Counted from the stretch's first letter, positions 50,120 through 62,499 are shown. The stretch is 64,000 nucleotides of DNA from Babylonia areolata (GCF_041734735.1 NC_134883.1:12940310-13004309); one strand, 5' to 3'. Numbers and translations are program-made. The notes: generated by a model from the letters alone, not told the origin.

Positions 50120-50880
50120 GATTGTGTGTGTGAGCATGTGTATGTGTGTGTGAAAGGGACTGTGAGGCATACCAGTGTGTGTGTGTGTGTGTGTGTGTGG
50201 ATATGTGTGTGTGAAAGGGACTGTGAGGCATACCAGTGTGTGTGTGTGTGGATGTGTGTGTGAAAGGGACTGCAAGGCATACCAGTGTGTGTGTGTGTGA
50301 GCATGTGTATGTGTGTGTGTGGAAGAGACTGTGAGGCATACCAGTGTGTGTGTGTGTGTGCGTGTGGATATGTGTGTGAAAGGGACTGTGAGGCATACCA
50401 GTGTGTGTGTGTGTGAGCATGTGTATGTGTGTGTGAAAGGGACTGTGAGGCATACCAGTGTGTGTGTGTGTGTGTGGATATGTGTGTGTGAAAGGGACTG
50501 AGGCATACCAGTGTGTGTGTGTGTGTGTGCGTGTGGATATGTGTGTGAAAGGGACTGTGAGGCATACCAGTGTGTGTGTGTGTGTGGATATTTGTGTGTG
50601 AAAGGGACTGTGAGGCATACCAGTGTGTGTGTGTGTGTGTGTGGATATGTGTGTGTTAAAGGGACTGAGGCATACCAGTGTGCGTGTGGATATGTGTGTG
50701 TGAAAGGGACTGAGGCATACCAGTGTGTATGTGTGTGGATATTTGTGTGTGAAAGGGACTGTGAGGCATACCAGTGTGTGTGTGTGTGTGGATATTTGTG
50801 TGTGAAAGGGACTGTGAGGCATACCAGTGTGTGTGTGTGGATATTTGTGTGTGAAAGGGACTGTGAGGCATACCAGCTGT
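50120..50880 (+). repeat. (GT)n-containing minisatellite of about 50-60 bp, 14 or so units
   Basis: Each unit has 'gtgaaagggactgtgaggca' + 'taccagtgtg' + a variable (GT)n + 'gatatgtgtgtg'. The last unit runs directly into the head of SINE-B ('cataccagctgttgtgaca'), whose first bases match the unit's 'accag'. Long His/Thr-rich and Cys/Val-rich frames over it are artefacts. Confidence 0.9.
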
Positions 50881-51345
50881 TGTGACAAAGCGGTTAGCGT
50901 CAGGGACAGACCACTGGTAGGACATGGGTTTCAGTCCCATCAGGCAGGTTTTCTCCAACCTGTGGCCAGCTCCCACAGCACAGTTGAGTGGTGCTGTTGG
51001 CTCAGATGGGAAGACTGGAACCAACACCCCTGAAAACAGAGTGTGGCTGCCAACATGGCAGGGTAAAAACGGTCATACACGTAAAAGCCCACTCGTGTGT
51101 GTGTATGTGAGTGAACGTGGGAGTTGCAGCCACCGAACAAAGAAAAAGAAGAAGCACATGATAGATGGTGGTCATTGTCCCTCTTCACAGATGCATCTTT
51201 AAGAACGTTGCTCGAGATTTCCTGACGAACACATCAGGTGCCTGTATCTCCTGTGCCCGGTTGACATTGGGTTACATTATGAGAGTTCAGGCCTTGTCAA
51301 GTTGTCTCAAACCTGAATGAACCCCCCCATAGAAGCGGCATTATG
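50875..51345 (+). repeat. SINE-B copy carrying a SINE-A 3' half inside
   Basis: The left part ('aagcggttagcgt', 'tgtggccagctcccacag', 'gttgagtggtgctg') and the right part ('cacagatgcatctttaa', 'cccggttgacattggg', 'caggccttgtcaag') match SINE-B at 22549. Between them, about 51026-51155, is the 3' half of SINE-A ('acatggcagggtaaaaacgg', 'cccactcgtgtgtgtg', GAA tail). It is either a nested 5'-truncated insertion or a chimeric element. Confidence 0.8.
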
Positions 51346-51349
51346 TACA

Positions 51350-53260
51350 TTATCACTCATCATTAAAACAGAAAAAATTGTCCCAAATTCATAGACACAA
51401 AAAAGAAAAGAAAATGAGGCATGAAAAAAAAAAAGAGAAAAAAGGAGACATGGTTGTTTGAGTCAGAAAAGTGACACACAAACACAAGTGCCTCATAGTT
51501 ATTCGTTCCAGTAAAATTATAAGAATTACAAAAGTAAGTTGTTTTTAGATTAAAGAGGAAAAAAAACCAAGAGGCAAAAGCCTCTATGTAGCACTTCATC
51601 GTTGGCATGAACACCAAAAAAATTTACTTATCATTGTCAGAATCCGTGAAAATTCATACTCATTTTCAAAAACTACAGTTTTTTTCCTCCAATGATCATA
51701 CTGATCTATAAATTTAGAAATCAGAATTTTGTGAGATTCTTGAGAAAAAAATCAGACAATGCACACATAGTGCAAGTTAATTTTTTATGGTAAAATTTTT
51801 ACTTCCATGCGTGTGTTTGTGAAAGTAAATATGTTGTTCTTGGATATTATGCAGGAAGTAAGAAGGCCTTTGCACATATCAATCTCTGAATAAAATATAG
51901 TGGCCTCCTTTCAGTAATATGTATATATATTTTTTTGTGATCAGTGCATCGGCTGAATATGTATATCCATAGAAGACACTTCTTTTCCAGACCAGTGACC
52001 ACTTGGGTGAATTTGGATAATATAAGACCATCACACTGTGTTTAAAACACAGTAGTCTTTCTGTGCTTTGAGTCTGAATTTGAAATCTAATGTTTTAATT
52101 AAGTAAGATCCTTTTTTATTATTTTTAATTCCATAGTACATTTTGATTGCTGTCCCATTATTTAGCAGAATTTTGCTGGTTCTGGCACATGTGTGCATCA
52201 GTTCATACGAGGCAGAAGTTCCTATTTAAACTAGAAAGATTAAATGACTGCATTTAAGCTGTTATATCAGATTCAAGTGCTAAGTTTTGTGATTAAGAAA
52301 GAGAAATATAGCATTAACCAAATCTTAGAAACTTTTTTTTTTTTTTTTTTTGTGTGTGTGCGTCTTTGCAATTTTTTGTGCCCATACCAGAAGTGCATTG
52401 TCATTGTAATTAGAACGTGTGGAAAGAAGTGATTTTTTTTTTCCAATTCTGAAGCCAAATCAGGTGTTGACAAAGTATTTCCAGAGAAAATGGATTTGTT
52501 AAAATCTCTCTCTCTTTCTCTCTCTCTCTCACACACACACACACTGAAACACAGGTTTATATCATGGACACAAATTGTGTGCAAACATGTAAGTGAGCAA
52601 CATCAAAAAAAAAAAAAAAAGAAAGAAAGAAAGAAAAAGAAAAAAGAAACAGGCATGTACTCTCACAGTCACTGTCAACAGAAACACTTATTGTTACCAA
52701 TATTTTATTAATTAAAATTATCCACTGCATAGCACAGTTTCCATCCCTTTTTCTTACAGAGTTTTTTGTTTTGGTTTTTTGTTCATGTGTTTCTCTGTAC
52801 ATTTTCCCCCATACATTTTGTTACATTTTGCAGCTTCTCAGTAAACAGCCAGAATCCAGTTTTGATCAGCGTTTGAAAGACAATCTGTAAACCTTACCTA
52901 CAAGAAGTTGATAAAGAATCAAAGCTATGTCACAAAGGAAGCTTTTTCATTTTGTAATCTAGGTGGATCCTCTTATCCATCATACACAAGACGCATTAAA
53001 AAATCATTGTTTGGAAGCCCTGTCAGGGTACGGTGGGTTTATATCTGCAACAAAATCCATTTTCGTTTAATTTACAGGGTGTGGGTGGTATTTGTGGACT
53101 TTAAAATTTACATATCCTGACTTTAAAATTTACATATCCTTGGGGTAAAAAATCATTTTATTTACATAATAATTTTCAGCATAATGGAACTTCTGATTCA
53201 GTTTAATTGACTTTTGGAAACCAAACTTCAGCTGTGTGGATTATTTTGATTTTTATACTA
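51350..53260. other. Intergenic DNA with a reversed fragment of the 37251 element
   Basis: 52335-52505 is a minus-strand fragment of the 37251 repeat ('tttgtgcccataccagaagt', 'ggtgttgacaaagtatttc'). A 24-bp tandem duplicate is at 53100-53140. No gene is seen. Confidence 0.5.
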
Positions 53261-54160
53261 CGAGGGTCATTCAATAAATAAGGTGAATTTTTCGGTATAA
53301 GGACTTCTAATACAGATAGAAGCTTACTTCTTTTTTTTTTTCAACATAGTCTCCCAGCACTGTCACACACTTTTCCCATCTGTGCACAAGCTTCCGTGTT
53401 CCCTCAGCGTAAAAATCTTTGGACTGATGTCTCAGCCAGTCGCTCACATTTTTTACTTCATCGTCACTTTCAAACTTCGTGCCTCTCATGAACGCTTTCA
53501 AGGGACCAAACAGGTGAAAGTCTGAAGGGGCAAGGTCTGGGCTGTAAGGGGGATGAGGGAGCAGTTCCCAGCCCAGCTCGTTGATGGTCTGCACCGTTCG
53601 GGAGTAAGCATCTTTGGCACCCACCGGCAGCTGACCTTTGAGTAGCCAAGGTCATCATGGACAGTTCTGTGTGCTGTCCCAACAGATAAGCTCAAAGTCC
53701 TTGCAATGTCATCCACTGTCACCCTTCTGTCAGACCGAATGAGATCATTGACTGATTCGATCACCTCAGGAGACCTCACTTCTGTAGGCCTTCCAGGCCT
53801 GTCTTCATCCTCAACACTGCTCCGTCCTTCTTTAAACAATTTAGCCCACTTGGAGACATTTTTTCGGCTGAAACATGTGGCACCATACACAGTTGACATT
53901 CTCCTATGAATTTCAACTGGTTTGCACCCTTCAGCAACCAAAAACTTGATAACTGACCGCTGTTCAATCCTGGAGCATGCTTCTTGGTCGGCCATCTTTG
54001 TTAATCGCCAAAACTCTCAAAGTTTTTTTTTTATCTGCAAAACAAATTAAATCCATGTGAAAAAGAAGTAAAACAAAAAAAAAGAAAAAAAAAGTAAGCT
54101 TCTATCTGTATTAGAAGTCCTTATACCGAAAAATTCACCTTATTTATTGAATGACCCTCG
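53261..54160 (-). mobile_element. Mariner-family DNA transposon, internally deleted
   Basis: TA dinucleotides (53259-53260 and 54161-54162) flank inverted repeats of about 68 bp, identical by eye, starting CGAGGGTCATTCAATAAATA. The transposase reads on the minus strand: it starts at 53995 (MADQEACSRIEQRSV), has the helix-turn-helix region (GRPTEVRSPEVIE, DIARTLSLSVGTAHRTV) and ends with the mariner signature PYSPDLAPSDFHLF near 53550, whose last Asp is the third catalytic residue. The central part with the first two catalytic Asp is deleted and the two parts are in different frames. At 900 bp against about 1.3 kb for a whole mariner, it is non-autonomous. The matching ends suggest a recent insertion. 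Confidence 0.9.
53307..53995 (-). pseudogene. Mariner transposase fragment (N-terminal DNA-binding part plus C-terminal end)
   Basis: The N-terminal part is 53995 down to about 53640; the C-terminal part runs from about 53625 to 53307 (ending near CVTVLGDYVEKK). The deletion junction lies near 53630. A plain mariner has about 345 residues; roughly 220 remain. It lacks a complete DDD triad and cannot catalyse transposition. Confidence 0.85.
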
Positions 54161-54162
54161 TA

Positions 54163-56002
54163 TAAATATATGTTCATGTAACCCAATTGTTATGTTACTG
54201 TTCATGCAAATTACTGCTAATGTATACTAGTCAGAGTGACTGTGTGAGAGAAAATTATCCTCAGACTATTTTTGTTGCACACAGATTCCTCTGTACAAAC
54301 ATCCACTTGATATAGCAAAAAATAAGATAAAAGAAGCAGAACAGCAGTTGTCATGATACAAGTAAAAATGCTGATGAAAAAAAGGAACAGACTTCTTCTT
54401 AAGATTTTTAAATTTTTAATCTCCTCACCTTTGCTGAAGCCACAGACTTACATGAGAACTTACTTCCATAAATGGGAGAAACAAAAAATAAAATTACCAT
54501 TTATTCAATCAGGTATTCATCATAAACCTTGACAAAATAGGGAGAATTATAGTGATAATGCCTATGTCCCTGTTGCCAATCTCCTATCACACACTGCAAG
54601 CTTATTTCTTAACTTTTTCCCCCCTCCAAAAGTCACAATTTTTTCCAAGTCTTTAAACATTTTCTTTGATAATATTCATATGCATTTTGAAGATCTCATG
54701 GTTTTAACAAAGACTTTAAAATTTATATCTCATAATAATATTCATAACTCTTTGAAGGCCATGTTGTCCCATGTAAAGTACTTTGTTCAGATGATTGTAC
54801 TAGTGATAGGGGTATTAACCCTTCTGCTCCATTTGAAGGTCTGATCCCCGTATTTTACTCGCTCATATGAGAGGATTTTTATATATAATATCAGTTCTAG
54901 GCAGTCATGTTCCATTTCCACCAGGTTTCTTTTTCTTTCCTTTCCCCCCCCCCCATCCATTCCCATAACCCACAGAACATGGACTTGGACAAGGGAATCT
55001 TTTGATATGGGCATTTGATCTTCGTGTGTGTCCGCAAGCATGAAAGGGATTAAGGCACGAGGAGGTCTGCTTGATAGGGGTGGTCAGATAAAACCCTCCA
55101 CACACCAGATACTGCCTGGATTTGAACCGTGGACTTCACTGACATCGACGCTTGACACACTGAACACTTTGCTAACGCACACGTCATCATCCACAATGAG
55201 AAAAATGTTTTGAAAAGGTGATTTCCTTCCCCCCTCCCCCCTCCCCCCCTGTTTCTACAAATCAGTTTGTACCTCCAAAACGAAATAGCCATTGCTGTGG
55301 CATTGCAAACTTGAGGTGGAAAAAGGAAAACATTTGATATGAATCGAAGCAAATTCCAAGATTGATGGGCATCAGTGCAGTGGGAAATACTGTTGAATCC
55401 AGCACTGGACACAGTGAATGTCTGGTGAAGGATGGCTAGAACTGGTCCTAAATAGGTTATACATTCTTTTTTTTAAAATTCCAACAATCTTTATTTAGTC
55501 AATTTTGTTCCCTCCAAAGAGATCTTATTGATTTCAATTTACCTGCCAGCATGCCTCCCGTGAAGGTCAGTAATGCCAAGCATTCATCACTTTCAATTCC
55601 TTATTTATTTATCATTGTTGCTGAATCCCAGCTGACCGCACAAGGCCATGTCAGGCCTGAAAAACTGTAAATCTTTACTAGTCCTCCCGAAGAACCTGGA
55701 AAAACATGCACACAAGCAACTGGAACAAATAAACACAGCTAGTAATATTCATACACATAAACCTAGATTTTGTCAATGATTTTTGCCAGAGGATTAAAAA
55801 AAAGAAATAAAAAAAAAAAAACCTGAGCATAAACATAATTATGTATAATACAATACACAAAATTGTTTATAACAACAGACATTCCAAATCAGAAACAGGC
55901 AAGTTTCTTTTCCAGCGCACAAAATTGAAAACAGCATAGAATGCCCAGACAGAACGCCATGAAAAAGGTGAAGAGGGGGAAATCTCTCTCTCTCTCTCTC
56001 TA

Positions 56003-56033
<31 letters not shown>

Positions 56034-56520
56034 TTTCATAATACCCTGAATATATATATATATATATATTCAGGGTATTATAAGAAAAAAAGTGAATGGA
56101 CCATCCAGTGTAAAAAATAAGTAGAGACAACTAAAAGGAAAGAACTCTAGAGAGCAACAAAAAAAAAAGGGGGGGAACTTCTAACGTAGAGTTTCCAGAG
56201 GGTGGAGATACATGTTATTCAAAAGAGCCTCTAGAATTCCCACAGGTGAGGGAGGGTTCACCTGCTTGGGTGAAGCTGAAAACAACCCCCACAATTACTT
56301 CAGATATATTGTCACATACACAGATCCTCTTCTTTTTTTTTGTTAATCTATATTTTGATATAAACAAAGGTAGAAAAAAAGCAACAATAAATCAGCAATA
56401 ATAATGACAACACCAAAAAACCCAAAACAACTAACATTGTTTATACTCATGAACAGCAGCAACACCTTTGTGATAACTCCATTGTTGAGTATCAAAGCTG
56501 ACGGACATGTGTTTCTCATC
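54163..56520. other. A-rich region, possible 3' UTR of a minus-strand gene
   Basis: Poly-A runs dominate the plus strand. It includes a fragment of dispersed repeat G (55610-55672), a SINE-A-like decayed piece near 54960-55130 ('acccacagaacatggacttg'), and a (CT)n-(GT)n-(AT)n patch at 55985-56032. No coding sequence is supported. Confidence 0.4.
56038..56082. repeat. Near-perfect 45-bp palindrome
   Basis: Arms 'ataataccctga' and 'tcagggtattat' surround an (AT)n centre. It would form a strong hairpin or cruciform. Confidence 0.85.
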
Positions 56521-56880
56521 TCAAAAACTGAATCAGAGCTGAGAAAGCTGTGTTTCTTACCTCAAAAACTGAATCACAGCTGAGAAAGAGCTGTGTTTCT
56601 TACCTCAAAAACTGAATCACAGCTGAGAGAGATGCGTATTTCTTACCTCAAGAACTGAATCACAGCTGAGAGAGAGGTGCATTTCTTACCACAAGAACTG
56701 AATCATAGCTGAGAGATACACATATTTCTCACCTCAGGAACTGAATCCTAGCTGACAGACCTGTATTTCTCACTTCCAGAACCGAATCATAGCTGACAAA
56801 TACATATTTCTCACCTTAAAAACTGAATCATAGCTGACAGATATGTATTTCTCAAGTCAAAAACTGAAAGTTTCTGAACA
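56515..56880. repeat. Tandem repeat of about 41-50 bp, 8 diverged units
   Basis: Units share 'ctcaaaaactgaatca' + 'cagctgagaaagagctg' + 'tgtttcttac'. Divergence rises toward the right end. Confidence 0.85.
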
Positions 56881-57791
56881 CATATGGTGACTGGCACAAA
56901 TGTGATGGGTTTTTTTTTTATACAAATACCATCAAACACAAACAACAGTCAAACAGATGCTATGACGGCAGCCCAAATGTTTTCTACCTTGGTTTCTGGT
57001 TTTCCTCTCGCACATGTACACATTTTCCCTCACTTTCACCTTGTGATTTTATGGTCCCTAGTTAAACACGCACACATTCCAAAACTGGGTTTATTTTTCA
57101 ATAGATTCTAAAACATACCTTTCAATACTGAACATGATTATGAAAAAACTTAAGTACCATGTTTACAGAAAAAAAAGCTTTATGTGAAAAAATTAAAGCT
57201 GAACTATTTGTGTTTTATCAAAACTATTTATAGACTTTGTCCATCAATAACATGCACACATTCCAAAACTGGGTTTATTTTTTTTATACAAATGCTAAAA
57301 CGTGCTTTCATATGAAGGCATAAACAAAAGTAATGTGTGCTACTTGGGTTTATCAAAAGTATTTGCAGAACATGTTATCTTAACACAAAGGCTGCCTTTA
57401 CAAACATGTATTTCAGAACTGTTATACTTTCAACAGCTGATGTTGTCCACTGGCCACACTGGTGACCAGTGAAGAACATTGGTCAGTTCATGAGTTATGC
57501 TGGCACAGTGACTCAATGGGTGGGAATCTGCAGATGGTTTTGATTTATTTTGCTTTCTTCTCATTGGAAGCATTCTGATAACAACACTTCTTGTTTGTTG
57601 GTAACAGTCAGGGACACACACTGTGATGCCACGTGAAAACAAAATTGTCAAGTTACTTAACCCCCCACCCCACCCCCTCATTTTAAATACATCTGTATCG
57701 TTTCACATGACAAACATACAATGCAATGTCTCTAAGACTATGTACATGATTACAAAGACAGGTTTCTAAAATGTGTGGATCTGGAAGTCAC

Positions 57792-57823
<32 letters not shown>

Positions 57824-58053
57824 CAAATACATGAATCTGTACTAGGCTGCTGATCCTTGACAGAATGAGGGTAACTTCCTTCACAAAAGGTAAATCTTTT
57901 ATCTCTTTAATTTCCTGACATCAAAATGCTTACTGGTAGTTGGTTTACAGTAGATGATGACAGTCAATGTTTCATCATAATCCCTGACTTCTACGGATGA
58001 GGCACATTGATCAGTTCAGGACCATCATCTCCCTGTGATGAGACAAGATTGTC
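56881..58053. other. A-rich intergenic or 3' UTR
   Basis: A loose duplication ('cattccaaaactgggtttat' at 57075 and 57250) and (GT)n at 57797-57822 are present. No gene is seen. Confidence 0.4.
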
Positions 58054-58064
58054 AGATCATCAAA

Positions 58065-58436
58065 TGACGGTGCAACAGCCAAGTGGTTAAAACGTTGGAC
58101 TCTCAATCTGAGGGTTCGAATCTCGGTGACAGCGCCCGATGGGTAAAGGGTGGCAATTTTTCCGATCTCCCAGGTCTGCATATGTGCAGACCTGCAAGTG
58201 CCTGAACCCCCTTCGTGTGTATATACACAAACAGAAGATCAAATACGCAAGCAAAAGATTCTGTAATCCATGTCAGCGTTCGGTGGGTTATGGAAACCAG
58301 AACATACCCAGCATGCATACCCCCAAAAGTGGAGTATGGCTGCCTACATGGCGGGGTAGAAACGGTCATAGACGTGAAAGCCCACTCGAGTACATACGAG
58401 TGAAAACAGGAGTTGCAGCCCACGAACACAGAAGAA
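58065..58436 (+). repeat. SINE-A, full-length
   Basis: An 11-bp target duplication, agatcatcaaa, flanks it (58054-58064 and 58437-58447). The head has lost a few bases around the B box ('gagggttcgaatctc'). The tail has the extra 'gttgcagcccacgaac' word before GAA. Confidence 0.9.
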
Positions 58437-58449
58437 GATCATCAAACAT

Positions 58450-59775
58450 CTCTCTGTGGTGATCAGTTTGACATGGGGACTGAGGCCCTTTATTCTGATA
58501 TGCTAATCAAGTCTCCACAACAATGAAACACAATGTATCATTCAATTTCTGTCCTTCAGATCTCTACTTCACTGACCTGATTACAGTAGTAAGGGTCAAC
58601 AAGCAAATAGTTCAAATATTTTCCCCGCACACAAATTTGTGGGGAAAAGTAAGCATGGTCTGAGAATAAATGCCGTGAACATTTTGGTGGAGGTAACATT
58701 CATTCAGCACTATGCCCTAAGACAATTCATTACTTCGCCTTCTATTATTCATTCTGCTGCACAGGTAGCAGTTTGAAGTACTACTTATTTCTATATACAC
58801 TTACTTCTGTAAACCATGATATTAAACAACATGCTTGAATTTTTCCAAAAATTGATTGGAAAATACTGCATACAAACCTAGCAGTTGATTCTGATATGTT
58901 CAACAGCGATTAACATTGTGGTAGAGTCAAGTGACAGCAGAAAGAGCTGTCAATATGGACGCACAGCACACGAGTGACAGTACTGCACATGCATGCTTTA
59001 CCAAAACTACCCTGTTTCCCAGTCGGCCGTGTGGTGAAAATCAGTGGCACAATTCAGTGTGAAAAACAGACTGCCAAATGAACACACTTCAGATGAATGG
59101 TGTAAGCATTCAACAGACCGCTGAATGAAACAGCAAACAGAAATCGAGTCACCGTGGATGGACAGCCCCACGTTAGTTTTCACTCGTCCCAACACTGGCC
59201 CGTCATGAATGTTTCCTGCGGTTTGATCATATGCTTCAGTCTGCAAACTTTGACTGGACATCTATAGTACAAATAACCAATATTCATAACACTTTACATG
59301 AAAAAAATCACAACATCTTGCATCACAATATGTTACAGGAGCTACAGAGTATGAGAAGCGCGAAGAACACGAGAGTGTCTCTGTTGGAGAGGGGGAAAAG
59401 TAAAACATGCGAGTGCATGACAAGCAAACTCAACTAGAAATATCGGCATGTTCACTGATCCCCTGTCCATGTTCTGTGAAGTATCACAGCAGACAAGCTC
59501 AGCATGGCTTACTGCCTCGGGGAGATCGCCATCTTGAAAACAACAACAAAAATCTCCAGTGACACTTTGTGAATGATGATCTCGTTTCTTTCTCTTGTTT
59601 TTTTTCTTTCTTCTTAAAGCAACTGGTGTAACAATCACAGAAGTACAGAAGTGTTTGTACAATAAAATTTCTACATAACACAAGGCAAGGGGAAAGTTGG
59701 GTAGCTTACCAAACAGGTGTAAACTGCAAGGTCCTAAAGTTGTGAGTCTTATCACATGGCCCTCTAAGTGTACAG
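58450..59775. other. Possible minus-strand 3' UTR
   Basis: No supported coding exon or repeat is seen. A 137-codon minus frame at 59342-59755 has no recognisable features. Confidence 0.35.
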
Positions 59776-59784
59776 TGTCTTTAT

Positions 59785-60060
59785 CACTTGGCAGAATCGG
59801 TAACGCATTGGACTTCTGATGCAGTGGTCAGGTTCCAATCCCTGTTTCAACCTGGTTTTAAGTCCTTGAGAAAAAAAACAACTTTACTCTGTTTTTCCTC
59901 ATTCCACCCAGGTGTGAATGAGTACCTGATTTCAGTTGGGGAAGGTTAAAACAAGAGAGGATTGGGCCTGATCTTCATGGTGAGCCATAGACACAGAAGC
60001 TATGAATTCACCGTCATATGGCTGTAAAAGGCTAAGGGACCTTCAACCATCTTTCTTTAG
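59785..60060 (+). repeat. SINE-C copy (plus orientation)
   Basis: It has a tRNA-like head: 'cagaatcggtaacgcattgg' and 'caggttccaatccct'. Body words are 'tcattccacccaggtgtgaa', 'gagaggattgggcctgatc' and 'atggctgtaaaaggctaag'. This is the best reference for the family's orientation. Confidence 0.75.
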
Positions 60061-62023
60061 GACAGGGGCGTAAACTCAATATATTTTTTCCACAAAATTT
60101 CGTATCATCCTAGGAACATTCCAGAATCAATCGGAGGTCAACTGGAAACAAACCATGCATATTTACCGTCACGAAAAAAAAGCCGAAAAACAGGTAAACA
60201 TCCTTTATTTTGTTTCCAGTTGACCTTTGGTTAATTTTTAAATATTTTTTGTGTGATAACATGATGAAAATGTGTGTTAAAAACATTCTTTCAAGCCCCT
60301 CTCATAGGATTTAACCACAAGTTTACGTCACAACATGAGGATGACACCTTTGAGCTGCATGTCTGACACTGAGACACTGAACATTTGAAATGGGCCTTGT
60401 CTTTCTTAAAAACATCTTATAATTCTCCAGCTGACAAAAATCACAACAGTTCTTTTCTCCTGTGTAAAAATGGCAAAACTTGGGAACCAATCTCTGTGGT
60501 GGTGGTTTCTTGTTGTTTTTCTTCTTTTCTTTAAATACAAAACAGTCGAAATGTTTTAAATATCTCCAATACCTGTATAGTTAAAACATGCTGTTTTAAT
60601 ATCTCCGATTCCAGTCCAGTTGAAACATTTCTCTTTTTATTCACTCTGTCACCTCCTTGAATGTAGTGCACATATACTCAAAAAAATGTGCAGCGGTGAG
60701 GCCTTGGTTCTGGAAACACACTGACCGCATGTATAGATAACATCTGTACTTAAAAACACATCACAGATTCAGGTAAATCCCATACTGGATCAGACTCTTT
60801 GATTTTATCACTTTCTCTTTGTGTTTATGACTCCAGTTCTTCTCTGGTTCCAAGTACTGGTGCTGGTGACTTCACCTTGTCTTCATTCGAATTCACAGTT
60901 TTTTATGTAACCCGCATTTATGAAACAGGTGAAAGCTGTGTGAATAAAGGACTAAAGACTGCTGCAAACATATCTTTTGTTGTGTTTCCACTGCATCATT
61001 CATATCATCACCTCCTATCCTGTCTGACAATGGTGAAAAAAAAAAAACAGCAGGTTCTATGGATTAAGCCCCTTCATTAACAGAATCTTGACCCATACCC
61101 CCCTCCTCACCATCCTTTCCCCAAACTCAAACCACCATTTGTCACTACATGTTCAACCCACCCCTCCACTTTTCCATCCAATCTTCCCTGCATCTGCTGC
61201 TGTATGTATTGGACACACCCAATGAATGTAGTCACTTCATCATCGTCTGACAGTTTGGTGATCTCTCTCATTTGCTATCTTGACAGTGCAACGTTTGCAT
61301 CAGAAAACTTTGCAATATATTATTGTTTCAGCTACATAATTGTTTGAAACTTGAATCGGCAGGAGAGGTCTTTATGGCTGGGTGAATTAGAGTTAGAAAA
61401 CAAGACAATCACTTTACCAATCACTTCTACCGTTGCTCTGAAGCTTGCCTCTTGCAGTCATACTATCACAGCCCTGACAATACTTGGTGTTAGAAATCCA
61501 AGGTCAAAGCTGATGTACAGAATCTGAATTCACATTAAGCTGGTAAAAAGAGTTAGTCTTTGAGCATTTCCATTTGATTATTTCTATCCATTTTTGACAC
61601 ATTTCATTTCCAAAGCTGAGGCACAGGATTTTTTTTTTTTTAAACTCCACTTGTGGACAACAACAACCCCCCCCCCAAAAAAGTACCAGATTCTCAACTT
61701 TCATAAACAGACAGCAAGTCATGTCCTGTGGAAGACAGTTCAGATGCAACTTCTTTCAAGACTGAAAAACAAAACGAGGCATTCCCCTGAAATAATGCAT
61801 GTCGTTGGAAAGATGGCAGTACAGAAGACAAAATAAACTGTCATTTGAAAATAAACCATGGTAACATCTTGGTTATAATACTAGATCCACATCAGCTGAG
61901 CCCCCGGTGGTGGACAAGAGACGAGCTTGGAAGGCATAGAAAAGGAAGACTGATGAGATGTGCAGCAAAAGAAAGGAAAATAATACTTAAGTTGTCTGGA
62001 GTTGAGCGAACACAGATTTGGCA
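60061..62023. other. Possible 3' UTR of the convergent minus-strand gene
   Basis: No repeat family or other exon is recognised. It follows, in minus-strand sense, the stop codon at 62024-62026. Confidence 0.4.
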
Positions 62024-62195
62024 TCACAACGACTGAAGGAGGCTGCTGGGAGGAAGACTGCAGCCGTCCATGGGGAGCACGAAGCGGCAGTCAGGACGTA
62101 ATAAGTTAATGATGCGGCAGACGACATTTTGTGTGCTGCCTTGCTGTATGTGTTGACAATGACTTGAGATCAGTTTCCTCACCTCCAGATGTAGT
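62024..62195 (-). CDS. Probable last coding exon of a convergent gene
   Basis: On the minus strand a (GT)n tract leads to TGTTTACAG (acceptor, plus 62196-62204). The exon carries one base of a split codon, then LHLEVRKLISSHCQHIQQGS, TQNVVCRIINLLRPDCRF and VLPMDGCSLPPSSLLQSL and a TGA (62024-62026). Its 56 residues have mixed composition with conserved-looking Cys/Pro/Leu pattern and no repeat character. The family is not recognised. Higher GC than the neighbourhood supports coding. Upstream exons are not visible; the intron holds repeat F and a LINE. Confidence 0.5.
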
Positions 62196-62204
62196 CTGTA
62201 AACA

Positions 62205-62236
62205 CACGTGCACACACACACACACACACACACACT
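62205..62236. repeat. (CA)n microsatellite next to the acceptor
   Basis: On the minus strand it is (GT)n directly 5' of the acceptor of the probable terminal exon. Confidence 0.85.
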
Positions 62237-62254
62237 GAAATAGTGCACTGCCTG

Positions 62255-62480
62255 TAAGTATGATAGTCAGTCATGTTCATCAGAACAGCAGAGGAGGAAA
62301 CTGCTGTCCTGACTATCTGTGCCAGAATTTGATTACAGTGGAGAGTGTCTTGCCCAAGTTACATCCCCACTCTCTTGGCCAAGAGGGTTTTGGGACAGTT
62401 GGTGTTGCGATGGTTCCCAAAGGCCAACTAGCCCCCCAAGGCCGCAGCACTAAGAGTCAGTGGAATTTTGCCTCCTAGTT
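62255..62480 (+). repeat. Dispersed repeat F (plus orientation)
   Basis: It is an inverted copy of 39313-39485: 'aacagcagaggaggaaactg', 'gagagtgtcttgcccaagtt', 'ctcttggccaagagggtttt'. The second half extends beyond the 39-kb copy. Confidence 0.7.
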
Positions 62481-62499
62481 TGAGAGTCATAGTCCTTCA

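Noticed and set aside
49998-50888. 296-codon minus-strand frame rich in His/Thr/Pro
   Set aside because: It lies wholly over a (GT)n-containing minisatellite and is open only because the unit lacks stops.
59342-59755. 137-codon minus frame
   Set aside because: No splice sites in phase with the 62-kb exon and no recognisable motif; likely chance in a UTR.
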